From assembly GCA_963751355.1 (NCBI GenBank), contig CAVVVS010000091.1:1-64000 (forward strand): a stretch of DNA of 64,000 nucleotides. The letters run 5' to 3'. The notes under the pieces were generated by a model. That model searched no databases. It saw only the letters and a list, made by a program, of their open reading frames with translations, and was not told where the DNA came from. The translations under genes and the position numbers were made by a program. This DNA comes from CAVVVS01 sp963751355 (GTDB taxonomy: Bacteria > Bacteroidota > Ignavibacteria > Ignavibacteriales > Ignavibacteriaceae). Within the stretch, counting starts at the first letter, position 1. Each line of letters begins with the position of its first letter. This document shows, piece by piece, positions 53,240 through 62,275 of this stretch.

Positions 53240-54652
53240 TTATTTCCAGGTCCTTTGAATTGGGTGTGCTTCTGTATTAAAAATTATTTTATTAAAATCT
53301 AAAGTTTTCGGCGGTGAAAATAATAGATATAAATATTTCAATGTTTCGGCAAAAAAGAAACTTTCCATGTCATCGTCTTTCTTTTTGGTAATCACACTTT
53401 TCAGAGATGCAAATGCTACCGGAGTTCTGCAATATTTTACCAAATCGTTTAAAAACGTCTTACCCATTTCAAGATATTTTTGTTTATGTGTAAAATGATA
53501 AAGGTAATACGCCGATTCAATAATTTCCGGTCTCAATACATACTGAGGATTTAATATTTTCATATCCTTGTAATTCAACTGTTCCGGTTCAATTCCTTCA
53601 AGATTCCACATCTTGTAACATGAAGCTTCCAGTTCATCCGCTCTTCGTAAATCACCGGATAGTGCAAGTTCGGCAGGGAAGAATGCATCGAGCGCACCGA
53701 AATCAGTAGAAGTTCTTTTCCCGGTATTCATATCTACATGTCCGTACCAGAACCCGGATTTTACGGAATCAGCCAGGTATTTGTTAATTGCTTTTATACT
53801 TGTATCCCACATTCTTTTGCAGTCCTTATCACCGAATAGTTTCCAGCCTTTTAGAAGGTATTCATAATAGGAATCTATTCCTCCGCTTATATGACTGTCT
53901 GTATTTTCCCATTCACCTGTTTCAACATCAATTGCAGATCCGACCAAGCCGATCTTAGAGCGCCTGTTATACAACTCAACCAGGGCTTTCTTAGCTTTGT
54001 TATAGTAAATGGGATTGCCGGTCAATTTGCTTAACGTTCCAAACTCCAAAAGTAAAGTTCCGATTTCAGCCGGATTGCTCACTTTTCCTTTGGTTTTGCC
54101 TGTTTGCAAATTAACATACCTGTAAGGCATGCCGGTCTTTGAATTGAATGAGGGTAGTAAGCGATTTCCCAAATCCGCTGCTAATTTTAAGAACCTCTTA
54201 TCCCCGTCAAGCTGATACGCGGAAATTAAGCTGCCGAGCATCCTGATTGTTATCTCAAAAGTTTGTACAGAGATATTTTGATCAAACGATAGATGAGTTA
54301 AAATTAATTCCTTGTCTTCTTTTGCCTGCTTCTTTAATCCCATTAAAGTCATAGTATCGAAAGCATCAACAGGCGTCATGTAAAGAGATACCCCATACCA
54401 ATCGCGGTATGACTTAGATAGCGGATTCAAAACATCATGTCCCCATGCATATTTTTTATAACCGTTCCATGCATGAAGGAATTCCTGTTTTACCTCCTCA
54501 GCGAGTTTTGCTTTATCAATTTTTACATTTTGTGTTTTATGAACAGTATTCGAAACTGCTTTTGAATCATTATTAGTTCTTGCTTTTGAAGTAGAAAAAA
54601 ATGCAAACATTATAATTGTAACTGATAAAAAAAATGCTTTTGACAATCTCAT
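53240..54652 (-). CDS. Glycoside hydrolase family 47 alpha-mannosidase
   Basis: 470 residues, signal peptide 1-24. Family GH47 (alpha/alpha)7-barrel features in order: FLHAWNGYKKYAWGHDVL near 57, LYMTPVDAFDTMTLMG near 92, FEITIRMLGSLISAY near 132, HISGGIDSYYEYLLKGW near 250, YVLRPEIIESAYYLYHFT near 375, ESFFFAETLKYLYLLF near 430, and FNTEAHPI near 461 with the calcium-binding Thr. GH47 enzymes remove alpha-1,2-linked mannose with inversion. They are mostly eukaryotic and rarer in bacteria. It is 23 bases downstream of GH92, almost certainly the same transcript. Confidence 0.93.
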   Translation of the reverse strand: MRLSKAFFLSVTIIMFAFFSTSKARTNNDSKAVSNTVHKTQNVKIDKAKLAEEVKQEFLHAWNGYKKYAWGHDVLNPLSKSYRDWYGVSLYMTPVDAFDTMTLMGLKKQAKEDKELILTHLSFDQNISVQTFEITIRMLGSLISAYQLDGDKRFLKLAADLGNRLLPSFNSKTGMPYRYVNLQTGKTKGKVSNPAEIGTLLLEFGTLSKLTGNPIYYNKAKKALVELYNRRSKIGLVGSAIDVETGEWENTDSHISGGIDSYYEYLLKGWKLFGDKDCKRMWDTSIKAINKYLADSVKSGFWYGHVDMNTGKRTSTDFGALDAFFPAELALSGDLRRADELEASCYKMWNLEGIEPEQLNYKDMKILNPQYVLRPEIIESAYYLYHFTHKQKYLEMGKTFLNDLVKYCRTPVAFASLKSVITKKKDDDMESFFFAETLKYLYLLFSPPKTLDFNKIIFNTEAHPIQRTWK

Positions 54653-54675
54653 TTATATTATCCTTCATAATTTTT

Positions 54676-56940
54676 TTATTTATTACTCATAGAAGGCGGA
54701 AAATCTGCAGGGCTTGAACCCCATTTTTTGTTTGGTTTGCTTCCCATAACGAAAACAAGTTTTCCACCGTTCATAAGCTCTTTATGATAAATATAAGTAC
54801 GATTAAGTTCTTTACCGTTCAATTCCGCCGATTGAATATATTTATTGTCCATAGAAACATTTTTTGCTATCACGGTAAATTTCTTTCCGTTTTCAACTTC
54901 AATACTGACTTTATCAAACATAGGACTGCCTATATCATAAATTCCTTCGGCAGGATTAACAGGATAAAAACCTATCGAACTAAAAACATACCAGGCAGAC
55001 ATTTGTCCGCAGTCATCATTTCCGCATAATCCTTTGGGAGTATCTTTATATAATTTTACGGTAATTTCTCTCACGGTTTCCTGGGTTTTCCACGGTTCGC
55101 CGGAATAATCATATAAGTAAGCAATATGATGGCTCGGTTCATTTCCCTGAGCATATTGCCCGATTAAGCCCGAAACATCCGGTGGAGCGTGTTTATCGAG
55201 GGCTGAAGATTGATCAAATAAGGAATCCAATTTTAAGGAAAAATCCTTTCGTCCTCCCATTAATTTAATTAAACCTTCAACATCCTGTGGAACAAACCAG
55301 GTCCATTGCCATGCATTTCCTTCGGTATAGTCATGAATCTTTTCGGTTGTAAATTTGGGATTAAAAGGAGTTCTCCATTTCCCGTCAAGATATTTGCCTC
55401 TCATGAATCTCGTAGATTTATCAAAAAGATTTTTATAATTTCCTGCTCTTTTGATGAAGTAATTATAATCATCATTTTTATGAAGATATTTCGCAACTTG
55501 CGCAATGCACCAATCATCATAGGAATAAGCAAGAGTTTTAGAAACTGATTCGTTAACTTTATCTGCAGGAACATAACCTAATTTTTTGTAATAATTGATT
55601 CCAAAATTATTCTGCATGGCGCTGGTCTTCATTGCTTTATATGCTTCATTAATATCAAAGCCTTTGAAACCTTTTAAAATTGCATCGGCAATGACTGGAA
55701 CTGCGTGGTAGCCGATCATGGTATTTGTTTCATTTCCTTCAAGCTCCCAAACAGGGAGTAAACCTGTATGTCTATAATGAGCCAGCATCGAATTTACAAA
55801 ATCACTTACTTTATCTCTTTCCATGATGGTAAACAATGGATGTTCTGCTCTAAATGTATCCCACAAAGAAAACACAGTATATTGATCGTATCCTTTTGCT
55901 TTATGAATTAAACTGTCGGCACCTTTATAATTTCCGTTAGCATCGCTGAAAAGATTAGGCGTTATCAAGGAATGATAAAGGGCTGTGTAAAAGATTTCCA
56001 TTAAACTTTTGTCTTTGGTCTCTATTTGAATTTTATTTAATTGTTTTTCCCAGGATGCAGCCGCTTCGTTTTTAATTTTATCAAAATTCCAATCAGGAAT
56101 ATCAGAATTGAGATCTTTTAATGCGCCATCAACATTAGCAGAGGATAAACCGACTTTTACAAGTATCTGATCATTTTTTTCAGTATCAAATTTAAAGATG
56201 CCTTTTAATGTTTTTCCTTTTTCTTCTTGTTTGTTTTTTATGATGTGCTTGTCTAAACTGAAAAGAACCGATTGAAATGGCTGTGAAAATTTAGCTGCGA
56301 AATAGACTCTCTGATCCTTTGCCCAGCCGGTTGATAATCTGTATCCGACGATAGTATTATTATTAATAATATTAATATAAGCGCCGGTAGTGTGATCCCA
56401 ATTTAGACTATGACCGAGGTTCAAAACGATAACTGCATCCTTTGAATGCGGGAATGTGTATTTCTGAAATCCCGCTCTTTTAGCCGCAGTTAATTCTGCT
56501 TTAATTTTGTATGTCTTTAATAATACAGAATAATAACCGGGTGAAGCATGCTCATCATCATGAGAAAAAGCAGAGTGCAGATTTCTAAGTTTGACTGAAT
56601 CGGCATCCGAGCTGATTGATAAAATGGCAGGCATAAATAAAATATCGCAAAGGTCGCCTATCCCGGTCCCGCTTAAATGAGTATGGCTGAACCCTATTAT
56701 TACGCTGTCCGAATAATTATAACCCGAACACCAATCCCATCCGGATGTACCGTTGTCGGGGCTAAGCTGCACCATCCCGAAAGGTACCGTTGCTCCGGGA
56801 TATGTATGTCCGTGCGCTCCCGTACCGATAAAAGGATTAACGTATTTATTTAGGTTTAATTCTCCGCCGGATTTTTGAGCAAAACAAATTTGAACAAATA
56901 AAAATGATAAAATGACTACTAAGGAATTTGAAAATTTCAT
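54676..56940 (-). CDS. Glycoside hydrolase family 92 exo-alpha-mannosidase
   Basis: 754 residues, signal peptide 1-21 (FVQICFAQ). The N-terminal domain starts KYVNPFIGTGAHGHTYPGA, the GH92 hallmark, with FSHTHLSGTG near 92. In the catalytic domain, EGNAWQWTWF near residue 550 carries the acid Glu, and GNDDCGQMSAWYVFSSIGFYP near 655 carries the base Asp and substrate-binding residues. GH92 enzymes are calcium-dependent and cut alpha-1,2, -1,3, -1,4 or -1,6 mannosides; the linkage cannot be fixed here. It is paired with GH47 (23-base gap). The exported form suits breakdown of external mannan. Confidence 0.95.
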   Translation of the reverse strand: MKFSNSLVVILSFLFVQICFAQKSGGELNLNKYVNPFIGTGAHGHTYPGATVPFGMVQLSPDNGTSGWDWCSGYNYSDSVIIGFSHTHLSGTGIGDLCDILFMPAILSISSDADSVKLRNLHSAFSHDDEHASPGYYSVLLKTYKIKAELTAAKRAGFQKYTFPHSKDAVIVLNLGHSLNWDHTTGAYINIINNNTIVGYRLSTGWAKDQRVYFAAKFSQPFQSVLFSLDKHIIKNKQEEKGKTLKGIFKFDTEKNDQILVKVGLSSANVDGALKDLNSDIPDWNFDKIKNEAAASWEKQLNKIQIETKDKSLMEIFYTALYHSLITPNLFSDANGNYKGADSLIHKAKGYDQYTVFSLWDTFRAEHPLFTIMERDKVSDFVNSMLAHYRHTGLLPVWELEGNETNTMIGYHAVPVIADAILKGFKGFDINEAYKAMKTSAMQNNFGINYYKKLGYVPADKVNESVSKTLAYSYDDWCIAQVAKYLHKNDDYNYFIKRAGNYKNLFDKSTRFMRGKYLDGKWRTPFNPKFTTEKIHDYTEGNAWQWTWFVPQDVEGLIKLMGGRKDFSLKLDSLFDQSSALDKHAPPDVSGLIGQYAQGNEPSHHIAYLYDYSGEPWKTQETVREITVKLYKDTPKGLCGNDDCGQMSAWYVFSSIGFYPVNPAEGIYDIGSPMFDKVSIEVENGKKFTVIAKNVSMDNKYIQSAELNGKELNRTYIYHKELMNGGKLVFVMGSKPNKKWGSSPADFPPSMSNK

Positions 56941-57193
56941 TATTGACTCCGATTAAGAATTTTAGTTAGTCTGAATTTTAATTTTCATTATTGTTAAGTG
57001 CTTGTAGAAAAACGTATAGCATATTCCGCTAAAATATTTTATTCGATCGTAAATTTGATATTTACCAAATACTCGAACAAAATAGTGCTCTATCATATTC
57101 GGTGAGATTTTTATCAGTGTCTTCATCTTATATTTAATAAATACTGATTTGAAAGGAGAAAAGCTCAATATTAATTAAACTCTTATTGTAAAC

Positions 57194-58621
57194 TCAACCA
57201 TTCAAGAGATGCGGATGCTCGCGATAAATTTTAAGTATCAACTCTCCGAAAAGTGTGTTTGCCCACGCGAACCATTTCCGTGTAAAATCCTTAGGATTAT
57301 CTTTATTGAATGATTCGTGCATGAATCCGGTTCCGGCATTGCTTTTTATAAGTGTGTTTAAACAGCGCGAAATTTCTTCTTCGTTATCGCTGGTTAAAGC
57401 CTGAATAATTAAACTGATCGGCCAGATTTTCCCTAGTCCCGTATGTGCACTACCTATTCCCTTACCCGCTTTACCGCTGAAGTAATAAGGATTCGAATTG
57501 CTCAAGACAAATTTCCGTGTATTGCCGTATATATCATCATTTTTATCGACACAATCTAGGTATGGAAGTGATAATAAACTCGGTACATTCGCATCATCCA
57601 TGAATAACCGGTTGCCAAAACCATCAACTTCGTAAGGAAAGATTTTTCCGAGATCCAGGTGTTCCATTTCTGCATATTCATCAAGCGCATTTTCAACTTC
57701 ATCCGCCAGGACATTACACTCATTAACGAAATTCTCGTCATTAATTACATTATGAAAAATCTCGGAAAGTTGTCTCAGAGAAGTTACTGCAAAATGATTT
57801 GACGGAACTAGGAACGGGAAAATTGTTGCGTCATCGGAAGGACGGAAAATTGAGCAAATCAAACCAACCGGTTTGATAGGGTTTCCGTATCCGCCCCCGG
57901 CAACCGTATCACTCTGCCATGCAGTAACTCTCTCAAATTTATAGGGCCCTTCACCGTGCTTGCGCTGCTGCTGTTTAAATGTTTTTACTACAAGTTTCAT
58001 TGCCTGCTGCCATTTCTGATCAAACGGAGAAGTATCCCCGGTTTCTTTCCAGTAGCCGTGGGCGAGTCTTATCGGGTAACATAATGAATCGATTTCCCAT
58101 TTACGTTCATGCAGCTCCGGTTTCATTGTAGTAAGATCTTTATCCCATTCACTCCCTGTAGGACCATAATTAAAAGCATTTGCATAGGGATCTATTAATA
58201 TACATTTCGTCTGCCGGTTAATAACCCCGGCAAGTAAATTTTTTAATTTCTTATCTTCATTTGCTAATTGTAAATATGGCTGTACCTGAGCACTGGAGTC
58301 TCTTAACCACATCGCATTAATATCACCGGTGATTACAAAAGTATCAGGTCTACCTTCTAAAAGCTGATATCTTACTGTTGTATCAAGCGTGTTGGGAAAA
58401 CAGTTTTCAAACAACCAGGTAAGTTCATCATTTTTTACGTTCTTTTTAATTTCCGATATTTTTGCTTCTACCGCTTCGCTTATAAATTTCCGGTCTTTTA
58501 GCGGAGGTCTTCTATTTTTGTAACTAACTGAATTTAAAATTGAAGGCACAGGAAATCCGGAGATGGATATTCCTGCTATTGCAAGTCCGCCGGTTTTTAT
58601 AAAATCTCTTCTGTTCAACAT
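57194..58621 (-). CDS. Glycoside hydrolase family 125 exo-alpha-1,6-mannosidase
   Basis: 475 residues. The N-terminus has a twin-arginine-like start (NRRDFIKTGGLAIAGISISG), suggesting Tat export. GH125 landmarks: CFPNTLDTTV near residue 70, FVITGDINAMWLRDSSAQVQ near 95, WKETGDTSPFD, SIFRPSDDATIFPFLVPSN near 262, FGNRLFMDDANVPSLLSLPY near 330, GIGSAHTGLGKIWPISL near 388 and FAWANTLFGELI near the end. The family removes non-reducing alpha-1,6-mannose. Members act on high-mannose glycans with GH92 partners, as the gene order here suggests. Confidence 0.93.
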   Translation of the reverse strand: MLNRRDFIKTGGLAIAGISISGFPVPSILNSVSYKNRRPPLKDRKFISEAVEAKISEIKKNVKNDELTWLFENCFPNTLDTTVRYQLLEGRPDTFVITGDINAMWLRDSSAQVQPYLQLANEDKKLKNLLAGVINRQTKCILIDPYANAFNYGPTGSEWDKDLTTMKPELHERKWEIDSLCYPIRLAHGYWKETGDTSPFDQKWQQAMKLVVKTFKQQQRKHGEGPYKFERVTAWQSDTVAGGGYGNPIKPVGLICSIFRPSDDATIFPFLVPSNHFAVTSLRQLSEIFHNVINDENFVNECNVLADEVENALDEYAEMEHLDLGKIFPYEVDGFGNRLFMDDANVPSLLSLPYLDCVDKNDDIYGNTRKFVLSNSNPYYFSGKAGKGIGSAHTGLGKIWPISLIIQALTSDNEEEISRCLNTLIKSNAGTGFMHESFNKDNPKDFTRKWFAWANTLFGELILKIYREHPHLLNG

Positions 58622-58788
58622 GATTTGTTACCCGATTTTTTATTTTTTAATATAATTTCGATCAATAATGAAATCAACCCGGAAAGTTGATTTTAAGATA
58701 AAGTATATTGTAAAGGCGAGTTATAAATTTGCGAAAAATCACTATTATCTATTGTGATTAATTGCTTTTAAACGATTATAAAATACTT

Positions 58789-61700
58789 CTATTTTAATTG
58801 AACAATATTCTTACCTTCCGTTGAAATTATCATCTTCCCGGATATTCGGTTTACAATCAGTATTCTTGTTCTCCCTGCTTTTACAGGGACTTGTATTTCG
58901 TGTTTGTCAAAATAAATATTTCTTGTGAGATCTTTATTTGATTCGTTAACACAAGTTATCAATGCAAATTTTTTTGTTTTCAAAACCCTCGCTGTTACAG
59001 GAACCTCTGAATAATGAGCAGTTATGCCTGAATAATTTAAAACAGAATTTAGCAATCCTGATAGTGCTCCTTTTTCTCTTGCTTCTGCAAGCGGTAATGG
59101 TTCGTGTAAAATATTTCCTTTCCAGGATGCCGGTTCAGGGAAATTACTCTTTCTTAAATATTCGCTTTTGTTCTGATCGAAAGTAACGAATTGAGATCCA
59201 CCGTTATTTTCAATCTTCCAATGAGTTTCTTCGTAATGAGTAACCGGCGCACTGCCATCAATAGTAACTAAATTTTTAATTGCCGGAGTCATTTTACCGT
59301 ATTCGTTACCGTCTATTGCTCCGGTAATTAAAACTTTTGTTCCTCTTTTTGACGCATCATAAATTTGAACCGCAGCCGAATCGTAAAGCATTTCCGGATC
59401 CGGTACAATGATCAATTTTGCATCATCGAGACGTTCTTTTGATAATTTGTATTCAGAGAGCATAGTTGGAACAATTCCGAAATTATCTGCAAGAATCCTT
59501 ATATATCGTTGAACTCCTTCCATAGCATTCGGTCTGCCCGAAAATAATTTTGAATGAGGGATGACAAGTATTACCGGATCCTTTTCATAATCGGATAAGT
59601 AAGATTTTGCTTCGGAGAAGAATTTTGCATATTGCATTAAAGCTTCAAGCTCAATTTTTGCCGTACCGTCGGGACGAAAGAAACCAATTACCGCTTCATT
59701 ATCTATCGGCTGATATGGATTGATATTCCATGCCCATTCAAGAACTCCGGCACCTCTTCCTGCAAACGCATATGCAAATTTTCTTTCTAAAAGTTTTTTT
59801 GCAGCGAACGGATCGCGCCATGCTTCTCCGTCAATATCTTCAAGTCTCATTATACCCGTTTCGGAAATTAAACTAGGTTTTTCGGGAACTTTGGTTGATA
59901 CTACGTCCCAGAGCAAATCATCATTGTTCCACCAGTCATGAATTGACGTGAAATCAACCGCTGTATAATGAAATTGCTGCGAAGGTCTGTTCATTGTTCC
60001 GCCTTCATCCTGTCCTAAAGTTACAAGTTCATTTCCGCCGCTTGCTTTAATAGTTTTTGTTAATTCGTCTGCCCAATTTGTAACCACGTCTTGAGTGAAT
60101 AATTCAAAATCCAGTGCCTTACGGGGAAGCTTATTTTCACGAACCCTCGCATAAGTAAGATCACCGGGTGACGGCACCGAAAAAATATTGCCGTTTGCCT
60201 GGCGCCAAGCATCCCGTAAAATATCTTCATTTGTTCCATGATGTTTGATGATCCATTCTTTCCATGCTTCCTTTTCATATTTGTCGTTAATAGGAAGATT
60301 ATTCCATATCTTATCAGGCGGTGAGTAGGAAGGTTCATTTATTAAATCATAAGTTATCCAGCCGTTATTTTTGTACCTGGATGCTATCAATGTTATAAAA
60401 ACTTTTTGCCATTCCAAAGCTCTTGGATCCAAGTAAGGATTACTGCCTCCGTTTAATGGGGGAGTAAACCCGAATAAGTTAAAACAGATAACTATATTAT
60501 GGCGGGCTGCCGATTGAATAAATGCATCAATTGCAGTCAACACGCCTTCATCGATTGCTCCCGGATCAAGCATCATTCTCGACCAGCCGGTCCATATCCC
60601 GGTGCGCACAAAATTTACGCCTAGTTTTTCCATCTCAGCAAAATCTTTATTCCATAGATAAGGATTTGGTTCGAATAAGAATTTTCGATCAACATCAGAA
60701 GCCATATAAGTAGTGCCGACAATAGGAAATACTTTCCCGTTTTTTAGTATCCAATCTTTCGAGACACTTAACTTCGGAGCCGAATTAATTAATTGTTGAT
60801 CCCAAACCCAAAATCCGCTTTTAATTGAACTAGGATGCCATGATACATTTGATGCATGCACATCAACAGAATAAAATCCCGGTGTTAAAATATTGTTTGT
60901 AATAATCGGAATTTCAGCCGTCTTAAATTTTCCGTACCCGGTAAGTTCAGTATTTTTACTAAAAACTAAATTACCCGAAGAATTTGTAACTTTAATTTCA
61001 ACATGTTGAGCAGAATTATGTTCATCATTATTTCCCCGTTTGAATAAATTAACTCTGATAACAGGAACCTCGTGTTGTTTTACGGATGCATGAACCGGGT
61101 AAGCTTGCATCTCGACAGATCCTTCAACAGCCAGTTGAACACATCTTTTAATTATTTGTGAAGATAGCACTGCATCTGAAGGTTCAATGATCCATCTTCC
61201 CCCTGCTTCACTACCTTGCATTCTATCTATTTCGAGCAGGGGACATGCAACCGGCAATCCTTTTGAATTAACAACATGGATTAACGGTCGTAGAACAGCA
61301 TCCCTGGGACCTGAAGTTCCGTCTGTTCCGGGGAAATCTTTCTTAGTTGTAAATCGGACTGTTAGTTCAAATATTTTTGAAGGCATGGGAAAAGATTCTG
61401 CCTTAAAATCATTTTTATCAACACTTACTATTTTTGCTCCTTGGGAATAAAAAGCGGATGAGTTTAAATCAATAGTATCTGCAGGACCGATTAATAATTG
61501 ATGTGCATATGTGGGCTGCGGGGTTCCGGGTACCCATTCACCTGTATTGGAATCTGTATTATTTCCGGATTCCCAAATTACAGGCTGGTGAAATGGATAA
61601 CCGCCGAGTAATATTAAATTACCTCCGTGTTTTATAAAAGAATAAATGGCATCCCAGGTATCAACAGGGAAGGCACTACCGTAAGGTAACATTAAGGTAC

Positions 61701-61983
61701 CGTAATTTTTATTGTTCAGCTTCTGGTTTATCTCTGAAACGGAATTTAAATAGTCTACATTATAATCTTTAAGTGCATTAGTGAGTGTTTCCCTGGAAAT
61801 AGCAGGAGCATCAATTGTCGGGAAATCTTTTAATTGCAGGCAAGCGATTTTGTTGCTGTTGGTAGACAAACTTTTAGTTTGTGCAAAAAGATTTATCTGA
61901 GATAATAAAAGTAGAATCATCAGAATAGATGTAATGCAGGCATTCATATGACTAATTAATATATTAGGGGTTTTATTAATCAT
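58789..61983 (-). CDS. Large exported clan GH-A glycoside hydrolase (GH5-like) with GATase-like flanks
   Basis: 1064 residues from the ATG at 61983 (GGAG four bases before it; an ATG 39 bases upstream lacks an RBS). A hydrophobic export signal spans about residues 13-35. Residues 45-135 resemble a glutamine-amidotransferase-like fold without catalytic Cys (YGTLMLPYGSAFPV, GGNLILLGGYP). A beta-sandwich region follows (about 200-390). The (beta/alpha)8 catalytic domain spans about 400-790, with acid/base Glu550 (DLINEPSYSP) and nucleophile Glu708 (SLISETGIM). A C-terminal GATase-like domain (about 830-930, LIIVPDPEMLYDSAA) and a beta-rich end follow. Substrate is unknown; location suggests mannosides. 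Confidence 0.75.
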   Translation of the reverse strand: MINKTPNILISHMNACITSILMILLLLSQINLFAQTKSLSTNSNKIACLQLKDFPTIDAPAISRETLTNALKDYNVDYLNSVSEINQKLNNKNYGTLMLPYGSAFPVDTWDAIYSFIKHGGNLILLGGYPFHQPVIWESGNNTDSNTGEWVPGTPQPTYAHQLLIGPADTIDLNSSAFYSQGAKIVSVDKNDFKAESFPMPSKIFELTVRFTTKKDFPGTDGTSGPRDAVLRPLIHVVNSKGLPVACPLLEIDRMQGSEAGGRWIIEPSDAVLSSQIIKRCVQLAVEGSVEMQAYPVHASVKQHEVPVIRVNLFKRGNNDEHNSAQHVEIKVTNSSGNLVFSKNTELTGYGKFKTAEIPIITNNILTPGFYSVDVHASNVSWHPSSIKSGFWVWDQQLINSAPKLSVSKDWILKNGKVFPIVGTTYMASDVDRKFLFEPNPYLWNKDFAEMEKLGVNFVRTGIWTGWSRMMLDPGAIDEGVLTAIDAFIQSAARHNIVICFNLFGFTPPLNGGSNPYLDPRALEWQKVFITLIASRYKNNGWITYDLINEPSYSPPDKIWNNLPINDKYEKEAWKEWIIKHHGTNEDILRDAWRQANGNIFSVPSPGDLTYARVRENKLPRKALDFELFTQDVVTNWADELTKTIKASGGNELVTLGQDEGGTMNRPSQQFHYTAVDFTSIHDWWNNDDLLWDVVSTKVPEKPSLISETGIMRLEDIDGEAWRDPFAAKKLLERKFAYAFAGRGAGVLEWAWNINPYQPIDNEAVIGFFRPDGTAKIELEALMQYAKFFSEAKSYLSDYEKDPVILVIPHSKLFSGRPNAMEGVQRYIRILADNFGIVPTMLSEYKLSKERLDDAKLIIVPDPEMLYDSAAVQIYDASKRGTKVLITGAIDGNEYGKMTPAIKNLVTIDGSAPVTHYEETHWKIENNGGSQFVTFDQNKSEYLRKSNFPEPASWKGNILHEPLPLAEAREKGALSGLLNSVLNYSGITAHYSEVPVTARVLKTKKFALITCVNESNKDLTRNIYFDKHEIQVPVKAGRTRILIVNRISGKMIISTEGKNIVQLK

Positions 61984-62275
61984 TTTACTCCGGGTTTTGT
62001 AAATTCTTGGCAGGTTCTGCATAATTCAAGATGATTGTTTAGAGTTAATAGTTCAAATTAATTATATTAAAATATAAATTACTTTTATTTTTTTTGTTAA
62101 GCAATAATGTCGGTTCATTCTCTTTAAAGATAAGCTAAACTAAAAGCTCATTATTTCCATCTTACTTTTATTCTGTACCGGTCGGAAGATTAAAATCAAG
62201 TAAAACGTGTAAAATTAAGATGACAGGCGGAAATTAATTTAAAAATTTTTTCAAAACTAATTTACCCATTGCGAT

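Noticed and set aside
56962..57168. 68-residue ORF between the GH92 and GH125 genes
   Set aside because: No recognisable domain, lysine/isoleucine/tyrosine-rich composition typical of AT-rich noncoding DNA, and no clear ribosome-binding site.
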